Positions 1-6,589 of a stretch of 34,317 nt of DNA are shown piece after piece (within the stretch, counting starts at the first letter, position 1; every line of letters begins with the position of its first letter). Both the position numbers and the translations under genes were made by a program. Under the pieces are notes generated by a model. It searched no databases and was not told the origin of the DNA. It saw nothing but the letters and a program-made list of their open reading frames with translations. Location: contig JAIOYL010000013.1 of NCBI GenBank assembly GCA_021741195.1, forward strand, positions 1 to 34,317. Reading direction: 5' to 3'. The DNA comes from Sneathiella sp. (GTDB lineage Bacteria > Pseudomonadota > Alphaproteobacteria > Sneathiellales > Sneathiellaceae).

Positions 1-58
1 GAAAATAAGGCGTTAGACGCCGCATCTGCGCCTCGCTCAACATCAATAACTCACTCAT
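1..58 (-). CDS. IS5-family transposase, N-terminal fragment cut by window edge
   Basis: Reading the minus strand from the ATG at 58-56 gives 19 residues (MSELLMLSEAQMRRLTPYF) that stay open to the window edge. This is the characteristic beginning of a common group of IS5-family transposases, which are cut-and-paste DDE enzymes. A strong ribosome binding site (AGGAGGTG on the minus strand, about 67-74) lies at the proper distance upstream and supports this start. Only the first residues are visible, so whether the transposase is intact cannot be judged. Confidence 0.7.
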   Translation of the reverse strand, partial: MSELLMLSEAQMRRLTPYF

Positions 59-136
59 AGGCAGCACCTCCTTCGGCGCCTCCATTGAATCAACCTTCAA
101 AACATCATGCAAGAAATTTAATAGGTCCTGAGCCTA
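1..136 (-). mobile_element. End of an IS5-type insertion sequence
   Basis: The transposase start (58-1) is preceded on the minus strand by a leader of about 75 bases that begins near a CTAGGCTCAGGACC-like sequence (about 122-136). That sequence may be the terminal inverted repeat. The other end lies outside the window, so the repeat and target duplication cannot be confirmed and the boundary is an estimate. The adjoining stretch 137-269, up to the LysR gene, is AT-rich and shows no gene or obvious signal. Confidence 0.45.
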
Positions 137-269
137 GTATATTGCATAGAACTCGACATGGGGCATGGTCACTTTCATTACAGTGAAATAGCGAAATACG
201 TAGACGGAAAAATAACAAAAATTACATAGCAAGAGAAAATTAGATATTTTTGGACGCTATCTAGTCCGC

Positions 270-1166
270 TCAATGCGGCAGGGGGCGGAAATGTTCCACG
301 AGAAAATCGATAAAGACGCGGACCTTGGGCGATAGATTGCGCTTGTCGGAATAGACGGCGAAGATATCGGAGGCTTCCTCCTCATAGTCGGGGAGGAGCG
401 TGACCAGGCGGCCCGCCGCGATGTCTGGATCCACCAGGTAGGAGGAAAGCTGGGCGATGCCGAGCCCGGCCAGCGTCGCGTGATAGACCGCATCGGCGCT
501 GTTGGCGTCGAAATTTCCTGTTGCGGCGAAAACCCAGGTCTCCTCGTTTTTACGAAAGTGCCAGTCATTCCAATGGGCTACCGTTGAAATGCGGAGGCAG
601 TTATGTAATTTAAGATCCTCTGGCGTTTCCGGCGCGCCGTGGGTCGCAATATAGGCCGGCGACGCGCAAAGAGGGCGCTTGCTGCTCGCGAGTTTGCAGG
701 CAACCAGCGAGGTATCGGTGATCTGTTCGGGAAAGCGGATGGCGAGGTCATAGTCGGAATCGGACAAGTCGATATGCCTGTCGGTCAGCTCGAGAGCCAC
801 CTTCAGTTCCGGATAGCTCGCGGTAAAGGCAGGCAACAGCGGCAAAAGCTGCGCCTTGCCGAAGGCCACGGTCGCGGCAATACGCAAATTTCCTTGCGGT
901 TTCCCGCTCATCGATTGCGCCAGTTCCTCGGCCCTGTGAACGCCCGCGGAAATCTCGGCGCAGCGCTCATAGAAACTGCGGCCTTCCAGCGTTGTGGAAA
1001 TCTGGCGGGTTGAGCGGTTCAGCAACCTGACCCCCAGCCGGTCCTCCAGCTGGCTGATCTGCTTGCTGACCGCCGAGGGGGTCAGGCCGAGGCTACGCGC
1101 CGTCGCGGAGAAACTGCCATGATCCACGACATTGGCGAACAGGATCATCTGGCTGGCGATATCCAT
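270..1166 (-). CDS. LysR-family transcriptional regulator
   Basis: This is a 298-residue protein of normal LysR length. Residues 1-60 form the winged helix-turn-helix, with the family hallmarks GSFSATARSLGLTPSAVSKQI and LEDRLGVRLLNRSTR. Residues from about 90 to the end form the periplasmic-binding-protein-like effector domain (GNLRIAATVAFGK onwards). The subclass resembles the regulators often placed divergently from genes they control. Here the divergent partner is the small protein plus GNAT acetyltransferase pair starting at 1318, and the 151-base gap contains repeated palindromic half-sites (1232-1281). The effector is not predictable from sequence. The start at 1166 gives the normal N-terminus with no extension. 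Confidence 0.93.
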   Translation of the reverse strand: MDIASQMILFANVVDHGSFSATARSLGLTPSAVSKQISQLEDRLGVRLLNRSTRQISTTLEGRSFYERCAEISAGVHRAEELAQSMSGKPQGNLRIAATVAFGKAQLLPLLPAFTASYPELKVALELTDRHIDLSDSDYDLAIRFPEQITDTSLVACKLASSKRPLCASPAYIATHGAPETPEDLKLHNCLRISTVAHWNDWHFRKNEETWVFAATGNFDANSADAVYHATLAGLGIAQLSSYLVDPDIAAGRLVTLLPDYEEEASDIFAVYSDKRNLSPKVRVFIDFLVEHFRPLPH

Positions 1167-1231
1167 GGGACCTTTGTCTCCATCTATTCCTGCAGGGCAA
1201 AGCTGCTATAACCAATCTTGCCATTATCAAA

Positions 1232-1281
1232 TGCTGCACTGCCACATATATATGGTGCGTTGCAGCATAAATATGGCTGCA
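1232..1281. promoter_or_regulatory. Candidate LysR operator: repeated TGCWGCA half-sites
   Basis: TGCTGCA at 1232-1238 is followed by a perfect palindrome, TGCAGC (1261-1266) - 9 bases - GCTGCA (1276-1281), whose centre is AT-rich. A 21-base dyad with an AT-rich middle and an extra half-site about 22 bases away is what LysR proteins typically bind as recognition and activation sites. It lies between the divergent LysR gene and the gene at 1318. Binding by this regulator is inferred from position and symmetry. Confidence 0.5.
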
Positions 1282-1317
1282 TCACATCTCTTACGCAAGT
1301 GTAAAAAGGAAATATCG

Positions 1318-1575
1318 ATGAATGAAAAGTTTCAAGGCGATCTTCCAAGACATGTCACCCTTGCGGAGATAGAGCGCGGCATTAGGGAGGGTCAACGGCT
1401 TCGGAGTGAAGAAATCCAGAGGCTGGGGGCATGCTTCAACGCACTGATCCGCAAAGGGTTTACTCAATCAGGACGCTACCTGCGCCAAGCCGGAGCCGTC
1501 CTCGTCACTGCCGTCGAGCGGCGCATGGAAGTGTTGGCGTCCCGTCACACGCGCGCGCGGGTGCATTATGACTGA
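1318..1575 (+). CDS. Small protein of unknown function, 85 aa
   Basis: The open frame extends further upstream, but the ATG at 1318 has a ribosome binding site (AAGGAA, about 1307-1312) and begins just after the operator region, so I take it as the start. The product is basic and mostly helical: MNEKFQGDL, then an EIERGIREGQRLRSEEIQRL stretch, and a C-terminal part rich in Arg and Ala. The EGxRLRxE pattern is reminiscent of small alphaproteobacterial proteins of the RSP_7527/DUF1127 kind, but the similarity is weak. It has no signal peptide or membrane helix. Its end overlaps the GNAT gene start by 8 bases, so the two are probably translationally coupled. Function unknown. Confidence 0.6.
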   Translation: MNEKFQGDLPRHVTLAEIERGIREGQRLRSEEIQRLGACFNALIRKGFTQSGRYLRQAGAVLVTAVERRMEVLASRHTRARVHYD

Positions 1576-2116
1576 ACCGTTGAAGGTCATAAGCCCGCGG
1601 TTTCTGCCGGGGTTTCTGCCGCCGGTTTACCGTGAGCTCGCGCCAAAGGAACAGGACGCGCTTCTGCTGCACCTGCTCAGACTGGGCCCCTTGAGTCGGC
1701 ATATGCGTTTTGGCTATCCGGCCGGGGACGGCACGATCGAGCGCTATTGCAACAACCGCCATGGACGCGCGCCCGTCCTCTGCGGCGCCTTTATCGGCGG
1801 CGAGCTTCGCGGTGTCGCGGAGCTGCGCTTCATTTCGGAAAAATGGCCGTATTCTGCGGAAATTGCCCTCAGTGTCGAGGATGAGTGGCAGGATATGGGC
1901 ATCGGCACGGAGCTGATGTCGCGGGCGCTTCGCGCCGCGCGCCTCCATCATATTTCGGTGCTGGAAGTCAACTGCCTGCCCGAAAATACCCGTATGCGCC
2001 GGATTGCCGATAAATACGGCGCGGCCTTCTCCCACCAGACAGGCCTGATCAAAGGGGTTTTCGAACCTCTCGGGCCGGGTTACGCGTTGTCAGCCGCCTC
2101 AACACGACAACAGTGA
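1568..2116 (+). CDS. GNAT-family N-acetyltransferase
   Basis: This 182-residue protein has a GNAT fold. The acetyl-CoA binding motif A is visible as EDEWQDMGIGTELMSRALRAAR (Q-x-x-G-I-G), about residues 98-120, preceded by the beta-strand segment GVAELRFIS and followed by VLEVNCLPENTRMRRIADKYGA, which matches motif B. Proteins of this shape transfer an acetyl group from acetyl-CoA to an amine; the substrate is not evident. The start ATG overlaps the preceding small gene by 8 bases, and both are likely transcribed from the intergenic region shared with the LysR regulator. Confidence 0.85.
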   Translation: MTEPLKVISPRFLPGFLPPVYRELAPKEQDALLLHLLRLGPLSRHMRFGYPAGDGTIERYCNNRHGRAPVLCGAFIGGELRGVAELRFISEKWPYSAEIALSVEDEWQDMGIGTELMSRALRAARLHHISVLEVNCLPENTRMRRIADKYGAAFSHQTGLIKGVFEPLGPGYALSAASTRQQ

Positions 2117-2128
2117 CTTATCTGGTGA

Positions 2129-2187
2129 CCCCGCCCGCCGCTCAACCTGTCATCCCTCAATAAAGGGAAGATTGCTGGCGGGCGGGG
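2129..2187. terminator. Large inverted repeat between convergent genes, possible bidirectional terminator
   Basis: A perfect 11-base inverted repeat, CCCCGCCCGCC (2129-2139) and GGCGGGCGGGG (2177-2187), encloses a 37-base loop that itself holds a small hairpin, TCCCT (about 2153-2157) and AGGGA (about 2164-2168). It sits where the GNAT gene (plus) and the PPOX gene (minus) converge, and its right arm is inside the end of the PPOX coding region. No T-tract follows on either strand, so intrinsic termination is uncertain. RNA-end protection is an alternative. Confidence 0.4.
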
Positions 2188-2777
2188 AGCTCGGCATCGT
2201 AAGCGTCGGCATCGAAGCCGGGCCTGGCACTCCGGGTCATCTCGCCTGCCGTCGGCACCTCGGCGCGGGAGATCATTGCGGCCGGATCCCAGAGTTTCGC
2301 GCGTTTGAGCGCGCGGGCGCATTGAAAATAGACCGCCTCGATCGTGACCAGCAGAACAGTGACTGGCGCCTTGCCGCCCACTGCGAAACTGTTGACAAGT
2401 GCGGGTTCCATGGTCAGGGTCACTCGACCGTTTATCCGCAATGTCTCCTCAATGCCGGGGATCAGGAACAGCAGCGCGACGCGCGGATCCTCAATAATAT
2501 TGCGCAATGTATCGAGCCGGTTATTGCCGCGCCGGTCCGGAATGGCGAGGGTTTTATCGTCAAGAATGCGGAAAAGCTGGCCCACGCCATCGCCGCGCGG
2601 GGAACAGTCAAGCCCGGCCTCCCCGGTGCTGGCCAGCGCAAAAAACGGCGCCCTCTCGATCCAGCGACGGTATTCCGGCGTCAGGCTCGTCGTCTCCTTC
2701 GCCAGTGAAATGGGGTTAACCGGACTATATAACGCCTCCAATGCGTCAATCGAGGTAATTTCATAAGACTTGGACAT
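2157..2777 (-). CDS. Pyridoxamine 5'-phosphate oxidase-like flavoprotein (MSMEG_1061-type)
   Basis: This 206-residue protein has the split-barrel FMN-binding fold of the PPOX superfamily. Visible hallmarks are FFALASTGEAGLDCSPRGD (first strands), IPDRRGNNRLDTLRNIIEDPRVALLFLIPG (FMN-phosphate contact region) and LRINGRVTL. This combination matches the FMN-dependent PPOX group named after MSMEG_1061, whose substrates are mostly unknown. Conserved pyridoxal-pathway residues cannot be assigned, so a role in vitamin B6 synthesis is not claimed. It is followed downstream by the convergent GNAT gene and preceded by the HxlR gene on the same strand, 76 bases away. It starts with a GAAGGT ribosome binding site upstream of 2777. 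Confidence 0.85.
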   Translation of the reverse strand: MSKSYEITSIDALEALYSPVNPISLAKETTSLTPEYRRWIERAPFFALASTGEAGLDCSPRGDGVGQLFRILDDKTLAIPDRRGNNRLDTLRNIIEDPRVALLFLIPGIEETLRINGRVTLTMEPALVNSFAVGGKAPVTVLLVTIEAVYFQCARALKRAKLWDPAAMISRAEVPTAGEMTRSARPGFDADAYDAELPARQQSSLY

Positions 2778-2853
2778 CGTTTTAACCTTCAGAACCGGGG
2801 AATGGCAAAATTTTATCTTTGCGCGTCAAATATACAAGCCGCGAGCATCGGCT

Positions 2854-3186
2854 TTATGACGGATTGAGGGTTTTCGCCCATCTTTCCGCCCATTGATCGA
2901 AGGTGGCGAGTTTTCGTGAAAGCTCCGCTCCCTGGTCCGTATAGGCGTAACCGCCCTCCCGGTGATCGACGAGCTTGAGCTCGCGCAAGGTTTTGAGCCG
3001 GGCGTTGAGGACAGTCGGGGAGATATCGTCGCAGCGCCCGCGTAAATCCCTGAAATTGAGACGACCGTGACGTAATTCCCAGAGAATGCGCAATGTCCAG
3101 CGCTGTCCCAGCACGTCGAACAGCACCATGACCGGCCGGCCGGTTGTTGATCCGCGCACCTGCACGCCGGGATTTTTGGCGGTCAT
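2854..3186 (-). CDS. HxlR-family winged-helix transcriptional regulator
   Basis: This 110-residue protein is a single winged helix-turn-helix domain. It has the HxlR signature: VLGQRWTLRILWELRHGRLNF, then RDLRGRCDDISPTVLNARLKTLRELKLVDH, and the wing REGGYAYTDQG. HxlR proteins are dimeric sensors that often respond to electrophiles or oxidants, frequently through an N-terminal Cys. Here the only Cys seen is in the RGRCDD segment of the recognition region, so redox sensing is possible but unproven. It is divergent from the carboxymuconolactone-decarboxylase-like gene at 3260. The shared gap holds a palindromic operator, which suggests joint control of both genes. Confidence 0.9.
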   Translation of the reverse strand: MTAKNPGVQVRGSTTGRPVMVLFDVLGQRWTLRILWELRHGRLNFRDLRGRCDDISPTVLNARLKTLRELKLVDHREGGYAYTDQGAELSRKLATFDQWAERWAKTLNPS

Positions 3187-3197
3187 GTAAAACCCTC

Positions 3198-3234
3198 TTG
3201 ACGCTACACAATATGTAGCATTATGTTGCTACAT
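3198..3234 (+). promoter_or_regulatory. Promoter overlapped by HxlR-type palindromic operator
   Basis: A -35-like TTGACG (3198-3203) and a -10-like TATGTT (3222-3227), 18 bases apart, precede the gene at 3260. Three half-sites overlay them: GCTACA (3203-3208), TGTAGC (3214-3219, part of ATGTAGCA at 3213-3220) and TGCTACAT (3227-3234). Together they form GCTACA-N5-TGTAGC and ATGTAGCA-N6-TGCTACAT, two overlapping dyads. Binding here would block the promoter for the plus-strand gene and could also control the divergent HxlR gene. The regulator-operator link is inferred from position. Confidence 0.65.
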
Positions 3235-3259
3235 AAGCCATAGCACAGGAGAGACTAAA

Positions 3260-3805
3260 ATGAAACAGGTTTTGCAGCCGATCGAAGCGCCATTTTCCCA
3301 GGAAATCAAAGAGATATTAAAGACTTACCCGCAGCGGAACGGCTATATCCTGAAACTGTTCCGCGTCTTTGCGAACAGCCGTCGTTTCCTTAAAAAGGGG
3401 ATTCCCAACCTTCTGGATAAGGAAAGTCCGCTGCCCATGCGCCAGCGCGAGATTGTGATCCTGCGCGTCACCGCAAACCGCAATTGCGAATATGAATGGG
3501 GCGTTCATGTCACCGCCTTCGCGGCGCATGTGAAATTCACGCCCGAACAGATCCGCGCGACACGGCTCGTAAAGTCCGACGCGCCCTGCTGGCCGGAGGA
3601 GGAGGAGCTTCTCATCCGGGTGGTCGACGACATCTGTGAAACGGCGAATTTAAGCGACGCCACGCTCGCAAAATTCCAGTCGGCCTGGAGCCTCGAACAA
3701 CAGCTCGAAATCATCGCGCTCTGCGGCGCCTATCACTCGGTCAGCTTTACCGCCAATATCGCGCGGATCGAGGGCGAGGAATTCGCGGCGACGTTTCCGG
3801 TGTAG
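3260..3805 (+). CDS. Carboxymuconolactone decarboxylase / AhpD-like protein
   Basis: This 181-residue protein is all-helical and has the CMD-domain core: SPLPMRQREIVILRVTANRNCEYEWGVH at about residues 55-80, where CEYEWxxH is the usual catalytic-site pattern of this AhpD-like subgroup, followed by LSDATLAKFQSAWSLEQQLEIIALCGAYH. The CxxC redox pair of true AhpD is not present; the first Cys is followed by E-Y-E. The reaction is therefore not certain; related proteins act on small lactones or peroxides or remain uncharacterised. It is preceded by a good ribosome binding site (AGGAGAG) and an operator-overlapped promoter, and is divergent from its likely HxlR repressor. Confidence 0.85.
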   Translation: MKQVLQPIEAPFSQEIKEILKTYPQRNGYILKLFRVFANSRRFLKKGIPNLLDKESPLPMRQREIVILRVTANRNCEYEWGVHVTAFAAHVKFTPEQIRATRLVKSDAPCWPEEEELLIRVVDDICETANLSDATLAKFQSAWSLEQQLEIIALCGAYHSVSFTANIARIEGEEFAATFPV

Positions 3806-3895
3806 CGGGTAATTTCGGCGGGAAAATATATACAAACACATCTATTTCACGTAAATTTAACCCTCAAAGCCCGCAATAATTGGGAGCGACAATAG

Positions 3896-4420
3896 ATGGG
3901 AATTCTGGATAGCTTTGTTGATCCGTTTTTCAAGGAAGATGGGGACGGAAGAACATTATACTTTCCGTGGGGGAACGGTGGATCTGCCATTGTTATCGAT
4001 TCTGATGAAACGAAACGGAAAATTCGAAACTTCCTCAAGCTGACCCATTTAGCGCTTTTCCTGGTCGCGATGGCCTGCATGATTTTATTCGGGGGCTGGT
4101 GGGCGCTTGCAATTGGCCCCATTTACGTGATCTGGTTCATTCTTGGAATTCGCAAACTGACCAAGGGCCTCCCAAGGTCCAATGAAAAGCTCGACGTATC
4201 AGAAATGAGGATCAAAAAAGCGCAAACCATTGGCTGGTTCTGGATTGTTTTAATGATACTGGGCAACATCTTTATTTTATGGAGCATGATTTGGTACTTT
4301 GAGGAAAGCACGCAACCTTACATGGGTATATTTTTAATAGTGGTTTTGATTTTTCTTCTCGTGTTTCTATTCTGGTTAGCGTTATTGAAAATGCAGCTTT
4401 CAAAAAAAGCTAAGAACTAA
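3896..4420 (+). CDS. Four-helix membrane protein of unknown function
   Basis: This 174-residue protein has a soluble N-terminus of about 45 residues and four predicted membrane segments, about residues 47-66, 67-86, 112-133 and 142-165, with a short basic tail (KKAKN). The N-terminal stretch contains DPFFKEDGDGRTLYFPWG followed by a VIDSDETKRKIRNF segment; the FPWG element looks like a small conserved motif, but I cannot name a family. A GGGAG ribosome binding site precedes the ATG. The gene is visibly AT-richer than its neighbours, which suggests transfer. Its stop overlaps the stop of the convergent HAD gene by 4 bases. Confidence 0.75.
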   Translation: MGILDSFVDPFFKEDGDGRTLYFPWGNGGSAIVIDSDETKRKIRNFLKLTHLALFLVAMACMILFGGWWALAIGPIYVIWFILGIRKLTKGLPRSNEKLDVSEMRIKKAQTIGWFWIVLMILGNIFILWSMIWYFEESTQPYMGIFLIVVLIFLLVFLFWLALLKMQLSKKAKN

Positions 4421-5061
4421 AGTCCCAATAAATCCGGTAACTCACTCATATCCTTGAAAACTGTCGCGCCGGTGGTGGCGAGGTCGGCGCCGTCTTGATG
4501 GGGCGCGTAGCCGTAGCAGGGGATGCCGGCGCGGGCGGCCCCGGTCGCCCCCAAAACGCTGTCCTCGATGACAACCGCCTTGTTCGCCGGAACCGAAAAG
4601 GCGTCCAGCGCCGCCATGAAAAGCGCCGGATCGGGTTTCGAGGTTTTGAGCGTATGGGCGGAGAACATCGCGCCCTCGAAGCGCGGCAGAAGGCCGGTCT
4701 GGCCCAAGGTAATCGCCATTTTATCCTCGCTGCCGTTGGAGGCGACGCAAAAGGGCACTTCGGCGTCGTCGAGCCGGTCCAGGATATCGTGAATTCCCTC
4801 CATCGCCGGCACGCCACGCTTGAGAGCGGCAAATTCCTCGGCGTAAACCGCCGCGATCCAGCCCTCAGGGAGCATTGCGCCGAGCCTTAGCGCTTCCTGC
4901 TCGACATTCATCATGCTCCATCCGGTAAACATCCGGGTGCAGTCCTCCGTCGAGAGGGGGAGGCCGTGGCGGGTCAGGTTTTCGGCCAGAACCGCGTTGG
5001 AGGCGGGTTCCGTATCCACCAGCACGCCGTCGCAATCGAAAATGACAAGTTCGGGTGGCAT
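4417..5061 (-). CDS. HAD-superfamily phosphatase (subfamily IA)
   Basis: This 214-residue protein carries the HAD motifs in order. Motif I is FDCDGVLVDTE (nucleophile Asp9 and Asp11), with a helical cap domain of about residues 16-80. Motif II is the SNGS segment, motif III is the lysine in KTSKPDPALF, and motif IV is VIEDSVLGATGA. These enzymes hydrolyse small phosphomonoesters; the layout resembles phosphoglycolate or beta-phosphoglucomutase-type members, but the substrate cannot be read from sequence. It begins 3 bases after the holA stop on the same strand, so it is probably the last gene of the leuS-lptE-holA unit. Its stop overlaps the convergent membrane-protein gene by 4 bases. Confidence 0.9.
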   Translation of the reverse strand: MPPELVIFDCDGVLVDTEPASNAVLAENLTRHGLPLSTEDCTRMFTGWSMMNVEQEALRLGAMLPEGWIAAVYAEEFAALKRGVPAMEGIHDILDRLDDAEVPFCVASNGSEDKMAITLGQTGLLPRFEGAMFSAHTLKTSKPDPALFMAALDAFSVPANKAVVIEDSVLGATGAARAGIPCYGYAPHQDGADLATTGATVFKDMSELPDLLGL

Positions 5062-5064
5062 TAA

Positions 5065-6084
5065 TCAGCGCCTCCGGTTGGCCATGGCGATGCGCATCAG
5101 GGCGCGGCGGCAGAGCGCCTCATCGGGATAACCGGTTGTCTTGCAATCGATTTCGGCGTTCAGGGTGATATCGAGGCAGGTCGCAAAATGCACGCCCGGT
5201 TTCCCGCCGATCTGCGCCGCCGCCTTCTTCTGGTTGAAAAAGGGAATACCGGCTTTGCGGATCGCTTCCTCGGCCCGCCGCCCCCCATCGCGAAGGGCCG
5301 CAGCCTTGTGCAGGGATTTAAGCTGTCCCTGGATCATGCGTAAATATCCGATCGGGCTCTCGCCCGCCGAAAAGGCCTTGTTAAGCTGCCGTTCAAGGGC
5401 GTCAAGGTCGCCCAGCAAAGTGGAATCGATGATATCGAAGACATTCTGGGCGGAGGAATCGCCGATATTGGCGCGCACATCTTCCAGCGTGAGGGGCTCA
5501 TTATGGCCCCGCATATAAAGGACGAGCTTGCCGAGTTCCTGACGGGAGATGGCGCGGTCGCCTCCTAAATTCTGGCGGAGATAGTCGATCACTTCGCGAG
5601 ACGTATGGATCGAGGCGGCGGTGAGAACCTCCTGGATGAGGCCGCCCATACCGTCCGCATTGTCATGAAAACAGGGTGTCACGGCACCTTGTGGCGCGGT
5701 TTTGATCAGTTTGACCAACGCGCTGTCCTTGCGAAGATCGCCCGCCTCGATGACAAGAATGCCATCCTCGAGGCCGAGTTCGAGCAGCGGCTCGATATAG
5801 CTTTTGCTGTTGTTATTCGCGCCCCGGAGCCGCACGGCGCGCTCCCCGCCCATCATGGAAATGGCCGTTACCTCGTCCATCAGCTTGGCGGGATCCGAAA
5901 GGAGCTCCGCAGCGTCGAGCTCGCTGTAGCGGAACGGATCCTCGAGGCTGTCAATCACGCTGAGGCAGAGCGCGCGGGAGCGTTCGCGCACCAGCCCTTC
6001 ATCGGGACCGTAGACGAGGAAAATCCGCACCCGCTTGTCGCGGGCCTTTAAAAAGGAGGTGAATTGGCTGCCGGAAAGCTCCAC
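5065..6084 (-). CDS. holA: DNA polymerase III delta subunit
   Basis: HolA is the clamp-loader subunit that opens the beta sliding clamp. The open frame reaches to 6204, but its first part lies inside lptE. I place the start at the GTG at 6084, 4 bases after the lptE stop, giving 339 residues with the usual beginning (ELSGSQFTSFLKARDKRVRIF). The AAA-like N-terminal domain shows the family hallmark LVYGPDEGLVRERS, and later segments such as GGDRAISRQELGKLVLY and the C-terminal LHKAAALRDGGRRAEEAIR agree with the collar-domain part of the family. The order leuS-lptE-holA is common in alphaproteobacteria. Confidence 0.92.
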   Translation of the reverse strand: MELSGSQFTSFLKARDKRVRIFLVYGPDEGLVRERSRALCLSVIDSLEDPFRYSELDAAELLSDPAKLMDEVTAISMMGGERAVRLRGANNNSKSYIEPLLELGLEDGILVIEAGDLRKDSALVKLIKTAPQGAVTPCFHDNADGMGGLIQEVLTAASIHTSREVIDYLRQNLGGDRAISRQELGKLVLYMRGHNEPLTLEDVRANIGDSSAQNVFDIIDSTLLGDLDALERQLNKAFSAGESPIGYLRMIQGQLKSLHKAAALRDGGRRAEEAIRKAGIPFFNQKKAAAQIGGKPGVHFATCLDITLNAEIDCKTTGYPDEALCRRALMRIAMANRRR

Positions 6085-6088
6085 CGGA

Positions 6089-6589
6089 TCAACGCCCGGA
6101 GAAAAAGACGGAAAGCTGCTGGTTGATCTGCTCGGCCGCGACGAGGGCCGCGCGCTTTTCCGCGTTATTGGCCGCCGACAGATTGGCGAATTCCGACTGC
6201 ACAACGTTATAGGAGGCGATATTCTGCGTCGAGCCTGAATAGATTACGTCCTGACCGGCGGCATCGGTCAGGCGGAACTTGCTGTTGAGCGTCAGATTAT
6301 AGCGGGTTTTGGTGGCGTCCTGCTGAATGGCAAGGCCGACTTTCTGAACCTCTATCGATATCACAAGACGATAGGCCGGTTGATCGGGGATGCCGCCCGG
6401 ATTGGCAAGATCAAGAAGCTCGTTGCGCAGGATCTGGCCGGTGCGCCCCTCAATCGGCTCGATATATATTTGCGCGAGCTTTTCGCGAACGTCCGTGCTT
6501 TGGGTTGTCTTGCCATAGAGTGGCTGAAAGCCGCAGGCCGTGGCCAAGCTGAGCATTAGAAAAACAAAACTTGTCCTAAATAACGACAT
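6089..6589 (-). CDS. lptE: LPS-assembly lipoprotein LptE
   Basis: LptE is the outer-membrane lipoprotein that plugs the LptD translocon for lipopolysaccharide export. Starting at 6589 (14 bases inside the end of leuS) gives 166 residues with a short lipoprotein signal, [19 protein letters not shown], where LATAC is the lipobox and Cys19 the modified residue. The mature part begins GFQPLYG, the LptE hallmark, and continues with strand segments such as [18 protein letters not shown] and YRLVISIEV. Upstream in-frame ATG codons lie within leuS and would spoil the signal peptide. It is translationally coupled with leuS upstream and holA downstream. Confidence 0.92.
   Translation of the reverse strand: MSLFRTSFVFLMLSLATACGFQPLYGKTTQSTDVREKLAQIYIEPIEGRTGQILRNELLDLANPGGIPDQPAYRLVISIEVQKVGLAIQQDATKTRYNLTLNSKFRLTDAAGQDVIYSGSTQNIASYNVVQSEFANLSAANNAEKRAALVAAEQINQQLSVFFSGR

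Noticed and set aside
6085-6204. Upstream extension of holA
   Set aside because: The added residues are Ser/Arg/Pro-rich, lie inside lptE and precede the normal HolA N-terminus.
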